From NCBI RefSeq assembly GCF_026965555.1, contig NZ_CP114040.1, positions 2,170,001 through 2,234,000 of the forward strand: a stretch of DNA of 64,000 bases. Reading direction: 5' to 3'. Within the stretch, counting starts at the first letter, position 1. Each line of letters begins with the position of its first letter. The notes beneath the pieces are model-generated. The model was not told the origin of the DNA and did no database searches. It saw only the letters and a program-made list of their open reading frames with translations. This DNA is from Nannocystis punicea. GTDB taxonomy: Bacteria > Myxococcota_A > Polyangia > Nannocystales > Nannocystaceae. The position numbers and the translations under genes were made by a program. Below are positions 28,191 to 38,954 of this stretch, in pieces.

Positions 28191-28222
28191 TGATTCCCGG
28201 TCCGTGCGTCGCGCAGGCCGGT

Positions 28223-28512
28223 ATGACCGGCGGGTCCGGGCGAATCGTCGTCGCTTGCCGCGACGACCGCGGCCCCGGGGAGCTCGGCGAGATCGCGCTG
28301 GTCGAGGAGGGGCGGATCAGCCTCGAGGTGGCCGTGGACTGGGAGCCGGGCAGGCGTGCCCGGGCGAGGAGAACATCCCGGGCGCGGCCTGCACGAGCGT
28401 GCTCCGCCACGAATTCGAGCTCGTCGAGGCCTGCCCCGAGGCGTGCGAGTTCGAGTCGAACGGCCGGCCCCCGACCGAGGGCGGCAACCAGGTGAGCTGC
28501 GTCTGCCCGTGA
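28223..28512 (+). pseudogene. Small Cys-rich protein gene with apparent frameshift
   Basis: From ATG 28223 the frame has strong G/C third-position bias and reads MTGGSGRIVVACRDDRGPGE, then IALVEEGRISLEVAVDWEPG. Near 28350 the coding bias jumps to another frame that continues QACPGEENIPGAACTSVLRH, then FELVEACPEACEFESNG, and stops at 28510-28512. Together they would make one polypeptide of about 95 residues with seven cysteines. Either the gene is broken by a small indel in a G/C run near 28345-28355, or the sequence has an error there. I do not recognise the family. Confidence 0.5.
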
Positions 28513-28519
28513 CCCGCGC

Positions 28520-29284
28520 TCAGCCGAGGCCGGCGCGGACGCGGACGCGGGCGATGAAGGCGGCGAAGATCGGGTCGCCGACGGCGCGGCGGGCGTAGTG
28601 GGGGCTCTCGGGGTCGAGCCACTCGGGGTGCCACTGCACGCCGTAGATGTCGCGCCGCTCGTCGGCCGCGGCCTCGACGATGCCGTCGGGGGCCCAGGCG
28701 CAGGCGCGCAGGCCGGGCGCGAGCGCCTTGATCGCCTGGTGGTGGACCGAGTTGACGAGGATCTCCCGCGCCTCGTAGAGCGGCGCCAGCCACGACTCCT
28801 CGTGCAGGCGCACGGTGTGCTCGTTGTCGTCGTAGCGCGCGGCGTCGCGGTGGACCAGCGCGCCGGGGACCTGGAAGCCGATGTCCTGGTAGAGGCTGCC
28901 GCCGAGGGCGGCGTTGAGCAGCTGGACGCCGCGGCAGACGCCGAGCACCGGCTTGCCCTGGGCCAGCGCGGCCCCCAGCAGCGCCTGCTCGTAGGCGTCG
29001 CGCGCCGGGTCGCCGGCCCACTCGGGGCGCAGCGGCGCCTCGCCGTAGACGCCGGGCGCGACGTCGCTGCCGCCGCTCAGCACCAGGGCGTCGACCCGCT
29101 CGACCAGGGCGACCAGCATCGACGTGTCCGGAAGGACAGGCAGGAGGAACGGCAGGGCGCCGGCGCGGGCCAGCGCGGCCGACAGCCGCTGCTCGCCGTA
29201 GTCGAGCGACTTGCCGAGGAACAGCGCGCGGTTGGGGTCGGGGTAGGATGTCCCGCAGGACATGCCGATGATCACGGGTCGCAT
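28520..29284 (-). CDS. Class I glutamine amidotransferase-like hydrolase (peptidase C26)
   Basis: The protein has 254 residues. The catalytic Cys is in KPVLGVCRGVQLLNAALGG, the His-Glu pair is in IYGVQWHPEWLDPESPHY, and VDALVLSGGSDVAPGVYGE precedes them. This is the gamma-glutamyl-GABA hydrolase/PuuD type of C26 enzyme, which removes gamma-linked glutamate from polyamine or similar adducts in the cytoplasm. The substrate cannot be read here. The gene may be transcribed with the upstream M3 oligopeptidase, 82 bp away on the same strand, across a 14-bp repeat array. Units of the repeat (near 29126 and 29246-29265) also lie inside the gene, the second in the N-terminal IIGMSCGTSYPDPN segment. 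Confidence 0.88.
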   Translation of the reverse strand: MRPVIIGMSCGTSYPDPNRALFLGKSLDYGEQRLSAALARAGALPFLLPVLPDTSMLVALVERVDALVLSGGSDVAPGVYGEAPLRPEWAGDPARDAYEQALLGAALAQGKPVLGVCRGVQLLNAALGGSLYQDIGFQVPGALVHRDAARYDDNEHTVRLHEESWLAPLYEAREILVNSVHHQAIKALAPGLRACAWAPDGIVEAAADERRDIYGVQWHPEWLDPESPHYARRAVGDPIFAAFIARVRVRAGLG

Positions 29285-29313
29285 GGCGGTGTGGACGGGC
29301 GGGCGTGGGTGGA

Positions 29314-29372
29314 TGCCCCTGGAGACATGTCGGTAGGGACAGGTCGCATGGGGCAGGTCCTCGAGGTCAGGC
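29314..29372 (+). repeat. 14-bp repeat array (5 units)
   Basis: Units at 29314, 29328, 29342, 29356 and 29370 (ATGCCCC, ATGTCGG, AGGTCGC, AGGTCCT, AGGCGG) fill the spacer between two same-strand genes and run into the stop codon of the M3 peptidase gene. Confidence 0.85.
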
Positions 29373-31409
29373 GGCGGCCAGGCCGGCGCGGCGCAGCAGG
29401 GCCTCGGGGTCGGGGTCGCGGCCCATGAACGTGCGGAACAGGGCGGCGGGGTCGTCGCTGTCGCCGCGCTCGAGGATCGCGCGGCGGAAGGCGAGGCCGA
29501 CGTCGCGGCTGAACAGGCCCTCGCGCTGGAAGCGGGTGAAGGCGTCGGCGTCGAGGACCTCGGCCCACTTGTACGAGTAGTAGCCGGCGGCGTAGGCGAC
29601 CGGGCTCGAGAACAGGTGGCCGAAGCGGCACACCATGGCGTAGTCGGCCGGCAGCGGGGCGGGGGTGAAGCGGCCCATGATCTCGCGGGCGCGCGCGAGG
29701 ATCTCCGTCGGCGTGGCCGGCAGCGGGCCGCGGTGCAGCTCGAGGTCGACGGTGGCGAAGCTGAGCTGGCGCATCATCGCCGAGGCGGCGCGGAAGTTGC
29801 GGGCGCTGAGCATGCGCTGGACCAGGTCGTCGGGGATCGGCGCGCCGGTGTCGACGTGGCGGGCGAAGCGGTCGAGGGCGGCCCGCTCCCAGCACCAGTT
29901 CTCCATGATCTGCGACGGCAGCTCGACGAAGTCCCAGGCGACGTTGGTGCCGGCCAGGCTGCGCAGCTCGACCCGCGTCAGCAGGTGGTGCAGCAGGTGG
30001 CCGAACTCGTGGAAGATCGTCTCGACCTCGTCGTGGGTGAGCAGCGCCGGGCGGTCGCCGATCGGCGGGGTCAGGTTGCCGCAGATGAGCCCGAGGTGCG
30101 GGCCGAGGCCGCCGCGGCCGTCGGGGCGGCCGGTCACCAGCCCGTTCATCCACGCGCCGGCCCGCTTCTGCTCGCGCGGGAACAGGTCGGCGTAGAATAC
30201 CCCGAGCAGCGCGCCCTCGTCGCGCACCGCGTAGGTGCGCACGTCGGGGTGCCAGACCTCGATGCCCTCGACCGGCTCGACGCGCACGCCGTAGAGGTCG
30301 CCGACCAGCTCGAACAGGCCCTTCAGCACCGACTCGACCGGGAAGTACGGGCGCAGCGCCTCGTCGTCGAAGTCGTACAGGGCGTGCCGCTGCTTCTCTG
30401 CATAATAGGCCAGGTCCCAAGGAGCAGGTTCCGGAGCACCTGTCCCTTCGAGCTTCTGGCGGAAGGCGTGGAGGTCGCGCGCCTCGGCGGCGAAGGCGGC
30501 CGCGGTGCGGGCGGCCAGGCCGTCGACGAAGGCGCGGGCGCTGGCGCCGTCCTTGGCCATGCGCGGCTTGAGGACGAAGTCGGCGAAGTCGCGGAAGCCG
30601 AGCAGCTCGGCCTGCTCGCGGCGGAGCAGCAAGATCCGGCGCAGCAGCTCGCGGTTGTCGTGCGGGCCGTCCTCGGCGCACACGTTGGCGGCGCGCCAGA
30701 TCTCCTCGCGCAGCTTCGGGCTGTCGGCGTAGGTGACGAACGGGATGAAGCTCGGCTGCTGCAGGGTGAAGCGCCAGGCGCTCGGGCGGCCCTTGGCCTC
30801 GGCGCTGGCCCGCGCGGCGTCGATCGCCGACTGCGGCAGGCCGGCGAGGTCGGCCGGGTCGGTGATCCACAGCTCGTAGGCGTTGGTGGCGTCGAGGACG
30901 TGCTCGGAGAACTGGGTGGTGATCTGCGCCAGCTCGGCGCTGAGCTCGGCGAGGCGGGCCTTGCCGGCGGGGTCGAGCTCGGCGCCCTGGCGGCGGAAGT
31001 CGTCGAGGGTGCGCTCGAGCAGCCGCTTGCGCGCGCCGGTCAGCGCGGCCGCCTCGGGCGTGCGGCTGAACTCCTGCAGCACCCGCCACAGGCCGGCGTC
31101 GAGCGGGATCTGGGCGAAGAACTCGGCCACCGGGCCCTGGACCGCGTTGTGAGCGGCGCGCAGCTCCGGGGTGGTGGCGACGCTCTCGAGGTGGCCGACG
31201 ACCGTGATCGCGAACTCGAGCCGCTCGGTCACGGCCTCGAGCGCGCCGAGGGTGTTGTCGAAGGTGCGCGGCCCGGGGGCGTCGACGATCGCCTGAAGGT
31301 CGGTTCGGGCGTCGGCGAGGAGCTCGGCGATGGCCGGCTCGACGTGCTCGGGCCGGATCTGGTCGAAGGGGACGCGGAACTGCACGCGCAAGAGCGGGTT
31401 GGCGGTCAC
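29367..31409 (-). CDS. M3-family oligopeptidase (oligopeptidase A / PrlC-like)
   Basis: The protein has 680 residues from GTG 31409 ([11 protein letters not shown]). The zinc-binding HExxH motif is in [17 protein letters not shown], near residue 465, and the third ligand region follows. Other family landmarks are [44 protein letters not shown] and [19 protein letters not shown]. Length and order match oligopeptidase A, a cytoplasmic enzyme that degrades short peptides including cleaved signal peptides. Three units of the 14-bp repeat (30411-30450) encode a loop reading [13 protein letters not shown]. The frame stays open upstream, but codon bias ends at the chosen start. Confidence 0.93.
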   Translation of the reverse strand: MTANPLLRVQFRVPFDQIRPEHVEPAIAELLADARTDLQAIVDAPGPRTFDNTLGALEAVTERLEFAITVVGHLESVATTPELRAAHNAVQGPVAEFFAQIPLDAGLWRVLQEFSRTPEAAALTGARKRLLERTLDDFRRQGAELDPAGKARLAELSAELAQITTQFSEHVLDATNAYELWITDPADLAGLPQSAIDAARASAEAKGRPSAWRFTLQQPSFIPFVTYADSPKLREEIWRAANVCAEDGPHDNRELLRRILLLRREQAELLGFRDFADFVLKPRMAKDGASARAFVDGLAARTAAAFAAEARDLHAFRQKLEGTGAPEPAPWDLAYYAEKQRHALYDFDDEALRPYFPVESVLKGLFELVGDLYGVRVEPVEGIEVWHPDVRTYAVRDEGALLGVFYADLFPREQKRAGAWMNGLVTGRPDGRGGLGPHLGLICGNLTPPIGDRPALLTHDEVETIFHEFGHLLHHLLTRVELRSLAGTNVAWDFVELPSQIMENWCWERAALDRFARHVDTGAPIPDDLVQRMLSARNFRAASAMMRQLSFATVDLELHRGPLPATPTEILARAREIMGRFTPAPLPADYAMVCRFGHLFSSPVAYAAGYYSYKWAEVLDADAFTRFQREGLFSRDVGLAFRRAILERGDSDDPAALFRTFMGRDPDPEALLRRAGLAAA
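30411..30450 (+). repeat. 14-bp repeat units inside the M3 peptidase gene
   Basis: CAGGTCCC at 30411, CAGGTTCC at 30425 and CTGTCCCT near 30440 keep the 14-bp pitch within the coding frame. Confidence 0.55.
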
Positions 31410-31535
31410 GTGCGGACGATAGCACGGGTGCGTAGATCCCGCCGCGCGCGATGATTCGGCGGGCCTTCGCGCGGGCCCTCGAGCGAGCGATGTGCGCGAG
31501 TTGCCGGGGCGCAGGGTGCGGCGTATCGTGCGAGG

Positions 31536-31982
31536 GTGATCACGTCCGTGTCGCTGGTGCTGTGGCTCGTGCAGGCGCCGCCGATCGTCGCGCCGCCGAT
31601 GACCGCTCCGCCGCTGACCGCTCCGCCGCGCGAGTGGAACCTCGCGGGCGTGTTCGTGCTGAAGCAGGAGAAGTTCCTGATGTGGGTGCCGCGGATCGAT
31701 CTGAGCCGGCCGTTTCGCGGCTGGGAGTACGAGCTGCGGCCGGTGTGGGCGCTCGAGCTGACGCCGACGCACCGGCGTCTGTCCGACTTCTCGCTGGCGG
31801 TCCTCTCGGCGCCGGGGGTGGACACAGGGATCGGGCTGGTGCAGCCGAAGCTGCAGTACCGCGTGCCGGGGACCGAGGTGCGGGTCGGGGTGCAGTCGAC
31901 CATCCTGTCGTTCTTCACCGCGGCGCTGGCAGGGTCCGGCAAGGTGATGCGGCCGATGGGGTTCGTGTCCGGGCGGTTCTGA
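31536..31982 (+). CDS. Small exported beta-rich protein, member 1 of a duplicated pair
   Basis: The protein has 148 residues from GTG 31536. [16 protein letters not shown] is a short signal peptide, followed by a Pro-rich repeat (three copies of a PPxTAPP-like motif). The domain begins [19 protein letters not shown]. Strand-like segments continue ([40 protein letters not shown]). A paralogue lies 260 bp downstream (32243-32623) with the same REW-LAG-F-LK-EKFL and RP-W-LEL-PT-R motifs, and about 40 bp of upstream sequence is also shared, so one is a tandem duplicate of the other. I do not recognise the family. It is probably periplasmic or outer-membrane associated. Confidence 0.7.
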   Translation: MITSVSLVLWLVQAPPIVAPPMTAPPLTAPPREWNLAGVFVLKQEKFLMWVPRIDLSRPFRGWEYELRPVWALELTPTHRRLSDFSLAVLSAPGVDTGIGLVQPKLQYRVPGTEVRVGVQSTILSFFTAALAGSGKVMRPMGFVSGRF

Positions 31983-31991
31983 GGCCGAGGG

Positions 31992-32090
31992 GCCTGTCTT
32001 GAAGGGCATGGTCTGAAGGACAAGTCGTTGGGGGCATGTCCTTGGAGGCATGTCCGGATGGGCATGTCCGTGGGGGCATGTACGGTCCTG
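31992..32090 (+). repeat. 14-bp palindromic repeat array (7 units)
   Basis: Units start at 31995, 32009, 32023, 32037, 32051, 32065 and 32079, the longest uninterrupted run in the window. Cores include GCATGTCC three times in succession. The array sits 13 bp after the stop of the first small exported protein and before its duplicate, so it also separates same-direction genes. Confidence 0.92.
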
Positions 32091-32242
32091 CGCCGGGGCG
32101 CCGGCCGATCACGCCAGGGCGCGTGGTGCGGCGATCCCGCCGCGAACGGCGTCTGCGGGCTCGCGGCGGCGATCGGGGCGGCGGCCGGGCGGGCGGAGGG
32201 GCGCGAGTTGCCGCGGCGGCGGGCGCGGCGTATCGTGCCTGG

Positions 32243-32623
32243 ATGATCCCGTCCGCGATGCTCGCGCTGTGGCTGGTGCAGGCGCCGCCGTGGCCGTCGC
32301 TGCCGACGGCCGCGCCGCCGCGCGAGTGGAGCCTCGCGGGGAAGTTCACGCTCAAGCACGAGAAGTTCCTGCGCTGGCAGGCGGTGGTCGACCCGACGCA
32401 TCCTTACAAGGGGCTGTACAGCGAGGCGAGGCCGACCTGGATGCTCGAGCTGCGGCCGACGCGGCGCAAGTTTCGAGATTTCGCGCTGGTGGTCGAATCG
32501 CTGCCGGCGCTGGGCGCCGGGGTCGGCGTCGTCCGGCCCAAGCTGACGTTCCGCGTGCCGGGGACGCAGCTCCACCTCGGCTTCGGGGTCAGCCTGCGGG
32601 CCTTCCACAGCTCCAGCCGCTGA
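32243..32623 (+). CDS. Small exported beta-rich protein, member 2 of a duplicated pair
   Basis: The protein has 126 residues from ATG 32243. [16 protein letters not shown] is a signal peptide like that of its paralogue, followed by a shorter Pro-rich joint and the domain PPREWSLAGKFTLKHEKFLR, then EARPTWMLELRPTRRKFRD and VVRPKLTFRVPGTQLHLGFG. The C-terminus lacks the Pro/Met-rich tail of member 1. The function is unknown. The gap to the helicase gene is 43 bp, so they may be cotranscribed. Confidence 0.7.
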   Translation: MIPSAMLALWLVQAPPWPSLPTAAPPREWSLAGKFTLKHEKFLRWQAVVDPTHPYKGLYSEARPTWMLELRPTRRKFRDFALVVESLPALGAGVGVVRPKLTFRVPGTQLHLGFGVSLRAFHSSSR

Positions 32624-32666
32624 CCTCACACGCGGGGCCGCCGCCCCCGGAGAGGACCACGACGCC

Positions 32667-34988
<2,322 letters not shown>

Positions 34989-35064
34989 ACAGGTCCCTCG
35001 GGGAAGGTCCGGAGGGACAGGTCCGAACGGGAAGGTCCTTGAGGACAGGTTCGAAAGGTCAGCC
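34989..35064 (+). repeat. 14-bp repeat array, AGGTCC variant (5-6 units)
   Basis: Units start at 34992, 35006, 35020, 35034, 35048 and 35062 with core ACAGGTCC alternating with GAAGGTCC. The array fills the whole gap between the stop codons of two convergent genes and covers the stop of the VWA gene (35059-35061). Confidence 0.92.
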
Positions 35065-36231
35065 GGGCGGGTCGAACTCGTCGCAGGTCTGGTCGATGGC
35101 GCCGATGGCCTGGAGGAAGAACGGGGCGTAGTCGGCCTCGCAGACGGAGCCGGAGATCCCGTGCGGGCCCCACATCTGGATGAACTCCTCCCAGTGGGCG
35201 CCCTGGATCGACATTGGGTCGTTGCCGGTGGTGCAGCCGAGCTCGGGGTGAGGGATGAGGCCGAGGACGACGACTGCGTTCTCGTCGCCGTTCTTGGCGG
35301 CGACGATGGAGGCCTTCCAGTCGGGGGGCTCGCCCTGGTCGGGGCTGTTGGGGTCGTCGCTGATGAAGGTGATGACGAGGATGGCGTCGTCGCGGAGGAA
35401 GCCGCCGTTGCAGCCGTTGGGGACGTTGAGCGCCTCGCTGACGGCCTCCTCGATCGCGTTCATCGGCCGCTCCGAGGGGCTGCCGGCGGTGCCGACCTTG
35501 GCGACGCAGGCGAAGGTGTTGGGGAGATCGGGCTGGTCGGGCAGCATGTAGCGGTGGCCGCCGGCGACCGGGCACTTGGCGTTGGTGGCGAAGGTGCCGA
35601 CCGGGTGGAGCACGCCTGCGCCGCGGATCGTGTCGCATTCGTCGAGCATGGTGGTGCAGGCGTGGTAGTTCTCCTCGTAGCAGAACTTGACGTAGTCGGG
35701 GTCGCCGGGGTCGCACGGCTGGGCGCAGCGGCCGTCGGCGTCGGTGTCGACGACCATGATGTGGTAGTCGTCGACGTCGACGAGGGTGTTCTTGATGGCG
35801 TCGATGAAGCCGGGGAAGCTGTCGATGAGGGCGTCCTGGTTGTCCTCCATGCTCGTCGAGTTGTCGATCACGAACAGGAAGTCGACCTTGTTGCAGCCCT
35901 TGGCCGCGCCGGTGGTGCCCGTGTCGCCGAGGTCCTGGTTGCCGATGTCGAACTTCGCACCGGGCCCGCTGGTCGCGGTCGGCTCGCTCGTGGTGGCCGG
36001 CTCGCTCGAGGTCGGCGCGGAGGTGCCGGTGCCGGAGGTGCCGGTGGTGGTCGACGCGGTGTCGCCGGTGGCGGTGTCGCCGGTGGCGGTCACGTCGGTG
36101 GCGGGCGCGGTCGAGACTCCCGTCGGCTGAGTGGTCGGCTGAGCGGCGGTGGTGGTGTCACGCCCGTCGCTTTCGCCGCAGGCCGCGACGAGGAGCAGGG
36201 CGAGCGCAGGCAAGGTTGGGGGCCGGTGCAT
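35059..36231 (-). CDS. VWA-domain lipoprotein
   Basis: The protein has 390 residues. ATG 36231 gives MHRPPTLPALALLLVAAC, a lipoprotein signal with Cys at 18. An in-frame upstream start would bury the lipobox. About 90 residues of Thr/Ser/Ala repeats (TATGDTATGDTASTTTGTSG) lead to a VWA domain beginning NKVDFLFVIDNSTSMEDNQD, with metal site DNSTS. Further motifs are MVVDTDADGRCAQPCDPGD, DDAILVITFISDDPNS and VVVLGLIPHPELGC. Several cysteines suggest disulfides. It resembles the protein at 5130-6611 in layout. Its stop codon lies within a 14-bp repeat array. It is divergent from a small coiled-coil gene, with 73 bp between start codons. Confidence 0.87.
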   Translation of the reverse strand: MHRPPTLPALALLLVAACGESDGRDTTTAAQPTTQPTGVSTAPATDVTATGDTATGDTASTTTGTSGTGTSAPTSSEPATTSEPTATSGPGAKFDIGNQDLGDTGTTGAAKGCNKVDFLFVIDNSTSMEDNQDALIDSFPGFIDAIKNTLVDVDDYHIMVVDTDADGRCAQPCDPGDPDYVKFCYEENYHACTTMLDECDTIRGAGVLHPVGTFATNAKCPVAGGHRYMLPDQPDLPNTFACVAKVGTAGSPSERPMNAIEEAVSEALNVPNGCNGGFLRDDAILVITFISDDPNSPDQGEPPDWKASIVAAKNGDENAVVVLGLIPHPELGCTTGNDPMSIQGAHWEEFIQMWGPHGISGSVCEADYAPFFLQAIGAIDQTCDEFDPPG

Positions 36232-36304
36232 ACCGCGCGACGATGCATCGCGGCCGCCGACGGACGCAAGCGGACAGTCCCCCATGACATGATATACGAG
36301 GGGC

Positions 36305-36493
36305 ATGGAGCGGAGCACGATCGAGGCGCGGCTCGCCGACCTACGGCGCGAATTCGACGGCGGGCAGAAGCTGCTGCGCGAGCTCGAGGCCAAACAGATG
36401 GAAGTGCGGGATACGCTGTTACGGATCGGCGGGGCCATGCAAGTGCTCGAGGAGCTCCTCGCGGGCGAATCAGGGAAGGCGGGGTCGCCGTAG
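36305..36493 (+). CDS. Small coiled-coil protein, unknown
   Basis: The protein has 62 residues from ATG 36305, with AGGGG 2-6 nt upstream. Nearly the whole sequence is one amphipathic helix (IEARLADLRREFDGGQKLLR; LEAKQMEVRDTLLRIGGAMQ; VLEELLAGE). That suggests a dimeric coiled coil or a chaperone-like adaptor. Codon bias matches real genes. The family is unknown. It lies between the divergent VWA lipoprotein and an HSL-type esterase. Confidence 0.7.
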   Translation: MERSTIEARLADLRREFDGGQKLLRELEAKQMEVRDTLLRIGGAMQVLEELLAGESGKAGSP

Positions 36494-36809
36494 GCCGACC
36501 TGAGGCCGCGGCGCCGCAATCATCGCCGGATGACACGATCGGTTCGCGTCACGTCGATCGCTTGACGCGGGTCGAGCGGGCTCGGCCGTGGTACCGGCGA
36601 GGGCTTCGTCTGCCCGGCCGACGGCCTGGTCGCCGGGACAGGTCCGATCGCGCCGGGGGGGTCCGGCTCGGCGCGACGGTGGTCATCGCTGCTCCGAAGG
36701 ACATGTTGGAAGAGACAGATCCGGAGCCGGGCGCGAAGGTGCCCCGGGGGCCAGCGGCTGGGCCAGGGCGCGCTGTTCGGCGGGCCGTCGATCGGCTATG
36801 GTCGCGGCG
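36494..36809 (+). other. Intergenic region with two short repeat clusters
   Basis: No gene is supported in these 316 bp. The 14-bp repeat appears at 36627-36654 (TGGTCGCC, AGGTCCGA) and again at 36690-36732 (TGCTCCGA, GACATGTT, GACAGATC). The region precedes the esterase gene and should contain its promoter, which I could not locate. Confidence 0.55.
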
Positions 36810-37856
36810 ATGCAGCCGCTGTCCCTGTCTCACCAGTTCCAGGCCTTCGCCGCCCGGCTGTTGCTGTCGCTGCCCGACTCGCTGCAGGTGACGCTCGCCG
36901 GCGGGCGGCCGGTGGAGCGCGACGGCTACACGCTCGACCCGCAGGTGCAGCACATGCTGGCGATGCAGCGGCGGATGCGGCGGCCGCACTTCCACCAGCT
37001 GTCGGTCGAGCGGGCGCGGCGCGAGATGGAGGTCAACACCAGGCTGCTGGCGCCGCTGGGCCCGGTGTTGCAATCTGTCCGTAGCGACAGGTTCCCGGGG
37101 CCAGGTGGAGAAATCCCCGTGCGGATCTACCGGCCGAAGGAGTTGGCCGCGCAGGCGCCGGCGACCGTGTACTTCCACGGCGGCGGGTTCGTGGTCGGCG
37201 GCCTCGACTCGCACGATCCGGTGTGCCGGATCCTGGCCCACGAGGCGCGCTGCGTGGTGATCGCAGTGGACTATCGTCTCGCACCCGAGCACAGGTTCCC
37301 GGCGGCCCCCGACGACGCCCTGGCGGCGTTTCGCCACGTGGTCGCCCACGCGGGCGCGCTCGGGATCGACGCCCGCAGGATCGCGGTCGCGGGCGACAGC
37401 GCGGGCGGCAACCTGTCGGCGGTGGTGTCGCTCGAGACCCGCGGTGACGCGGTGCGGCCGGTGTTCCAGCTGCTCATCTATCCGGCGGTCGACCTGACGA
37501 TGTCGTTCCCGTCGATCACCAGCCTCGGCAAGGGGTTCTTCCTCGAGAAGGCGACGATGGAGTGGTTCATGGGCCACTACCTGCGCGGCCCCGAGGACGG
37601 GCGCGACCCGCGGGCGTCGCCGTGGTTCGCGGACGTCTCGGGGGCACCGGCGGCGGCGGTGTTCACTGCGGGGTTCGACCCGCTGCGCGACGAGGGCGAG
37701 GACTACGCGCGCAAGCTCGAGGCGGCCGGGGTGCCGGTCGCGTACACGTGCCACCGCGGCATGTTCCACGGGCACATCAGCGCGTCCGGGGGGCTGTCGA
37801 ACGCGCGGCCGGCGTTGAGCGAGATGGCCGGGGCGCTGCGGCAGGCGCTGGCGTGA
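36810..37856 (+). CDS. Alpha/beta hydrolase of the HSL (hormone-sensitive lipase) family
   Basis: The protein has 348 residues. ATG 36810 is chosen, with ATG 36798 as an alternative. The oxyanion-hole motif is TVYFHGGGFVVGGLDSHDP, the nucleophile Ser is in RIAVAGDSAGGNLSAVV, the acid is in FTAGFDPLRDEGEDYA, and the His is in CHRGMFHGHISASGG. These are the complete triad and HGGG signature of the bacterial HSL/Aes esterases, which hydrolyse short- to medium-chain esters. The N-terminal cap (QFQAFAARLLLSLPDSLQVT) is typical. Units of the 14-bp repeat near 37075-37110 encode a loop reading SVRSDRFPGPGGEI. Cellular substrate is unknown. Confidence 0.92.
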   Translation: MQPLSLSHQFQAFAARLLLSLPDSLQVTLAGGRPVERDGYTLDPQVQHMLAMQRRMRRPHFHQLSVERARREMEVNTRLLAPLGPVLQSVRSDRFPGPGGEIPVRIYRPKELAAQAPATVYFHGGGFVVGGLDSHDPVCRILAHEARCVVIAVDYRLAPEHRFPAAPDDALAAFRHVVAHAGALGIDARRIAVAGDSAGGNLSAVVSLETRGDAVRPVFQLLIYPAVDLTMSFPSITSLGKGFFLEKATMEWFMGHYLRGPEDGRDPRASPWFADVSGAPAAAVFTAGFDPLRDEGEDYARKLEAAGVPVAYTCHRGMFHGHISASGGLSNARPALSEMAGALRQALA

Positions 37857-37865
37857 GGGCGCGGA

Positions 37866-37908
37866 GATGTCCTTCGGGACAGGTGATGAAGGACAGGTTC
37901 GGGGCGGC
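37866..37908 (+). repeat. 14-bp repeat array (3 units)
   Basis: Units at 37868, 37882 and 37896 (ATGTCCTT, AGGTGATG, AGGTTCGG) start 10 bp after the esterase stop codon. The rest of the gap to 38038 holds no other feature. Confidence 0.75.
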
Positions 37909-38038
37909 ATGAGAGGACGGCCCCGCACAGTGATCACCCGTCAGTGGCGGGCGATCTCCCGCGACCGGCCGGGGCACGTCCCATAGCGCACGTCGCGGGT
38001 GCGGCGCCGACGAGGCGCGGTGTGGTCTACTCGCCGAG

Positions 38039-38794
38039 ATGTCCGAGCTCGAGTTCCACACGCTGCTGGTCCAGGGAGTGTTCCTCGTCGCCGCGCTGAC
38101 GGTGCCGGCGCTGCTGTTCATCTCGGCGCCGTACGGCCGCCACGCGCGCGGCGGCTGGGGGCCGCAGATGGACACGCGGCTGGCGTGGATGGTGATGGAG
38201 TCGCCGTCGGTGCTGTGGTTCCTGGCGGTGTTCTTCGCCGGGACGCACGCGTGGGGCCTGGTGCCGCTGCTGCTGCTGGTGCTGTGGCAGTCGCACTACG
38301 TGCAGCGGGCGTTCATCTTCCCGCTGAAGATCCGTCCGGGCGGCCACACCCCGGTCAGCGTGGTGGCCATGGGCTTCGCGTTCAACCTGGTCAACGCGTA
38401 CGTGAACGCGCGCTGGATCGGTGAGTTCGGCCGCTACGAGCTGTCCTGGCTGCTCGACCCGCGGCTGTGGATCGGCGTGGGGCTGTTCGTGCTCGGCTAC
38501 AAGATCAACCGCCGCGCCGACGCGGTCCTGGCGGCGCTGCGCAAGCCCGGCGAGACCGGCTACAAGATCCCCCGCGGCGGGCTCTACGAGCTGATCTCGT
38601 GCCCGAACTACTTCGGCGAGCTGCTCGAGTGGACCGGCTGGGCGATCGCCACCTGGTCGGTCGCGGGCCTGTCGTTCGCGGTGTTCACGGCGGCCAACCT
38701 GGTGCCGCGGGCGCTGACGCACCACCAGTGGTACAAGCAGAAGTTCCCCGAGTACCCGGCGGGGCGCAAGGCGGTGATCCCGTTCGTGCTGTGA
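38039..38794 (+). CDS. Steroid 5-alpha-reductase-family membrane protein
   Basis: The protein has 251 residues. About six transmembrane segments are visible (LLVQGVFLVAALTVPALLFI; PSVLWFLAVFFAGTHAWGLV; LVPLLLLVLWQSHYVQRAFI; VSVVAMGFAFNLVNAYVNA; LWIGVGLFVLGYKINRRAD; WTGWAIATWSVAGLSFAVFT). The C-terminal signature is that of the 3-oxo-5-alpha-steroid 4-dehydrogenase family: YKIPRGGLYELISCPNYFGE, LLEWTGWAI and HHQWYKQKFPEYPAGRKAVI. Members reduce a conjugated double bond with NADPH. Some myxobacteria of this group are known to make sterols, so a sterol substrate is plausible but unproven. It precedes a 14-bp repeat array. Confidence 0.9.
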   Translation: MSELEFHTLLVQGVFLVAALTVPALLFISAPYGRHARGGWGPQMDTRLAWMVMESPSVLWFLAVFFAGTHAWGLVPLLLLVLWQSHYVQRAFIFPLKIRPGGHTPVSVVAMGFAFNLVNAYVNARWIGEFGRYELSWLLDPRLWIGVGLFVLGYKINRRADAVLAALRKPGETGYKIPRGGLYELISCPNYFGELLEWTGWAIATWSVAGLSFAVFTAANLVPRALTHHQWYKQKFPEYPAGRKAVIPFVL

Positions 38795-38799
38795 GCGGG

Positions 38800-38868
38800 T
38801 GACGCGAGGGACATGTCGCATGAGACATGCCTTTAAAGGCATGTCTCCGAGGGCATGTCGGGGGGCGT
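38800..38868 (+). repeat. 14-bp palindromic repeat array (5 units)
   Basis: Units at 38800, 38814, 38828, 38842 and 38856 start 6 bp after the reductase stop codon. The third unit, TGCCTTTAAAGGCA, is a perfect 14-bp palindrome. Next to it lie GACATGTC and GGCATGTC. Confidence 0.9.
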
Positions 38869-38954
38869 CTCGCCGGAGGAGGCTCGAGGGGCGGCGGGGA
38901 TATTCCCGCGCGGGGGGCTTGGACTCGCGGCGGGTCTCATGACACAGTCGAGCC

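Noticed and set aside
31992..32090. CRISPR or classical VNTR for the 14-bp arrays
   Set aside because: Units are far too short for CRISPR, the 4-6 bp between cores is not spacer-sized, and each cluster differs from the next, unlike a locus-specific VNTR.
36627..36732. Insertion sequence ends
   Set aside because: The short GACA/TGTC palindromes are units of the 14-bp family. No transposase or target-site duplication is visible here or anywhere in the window.
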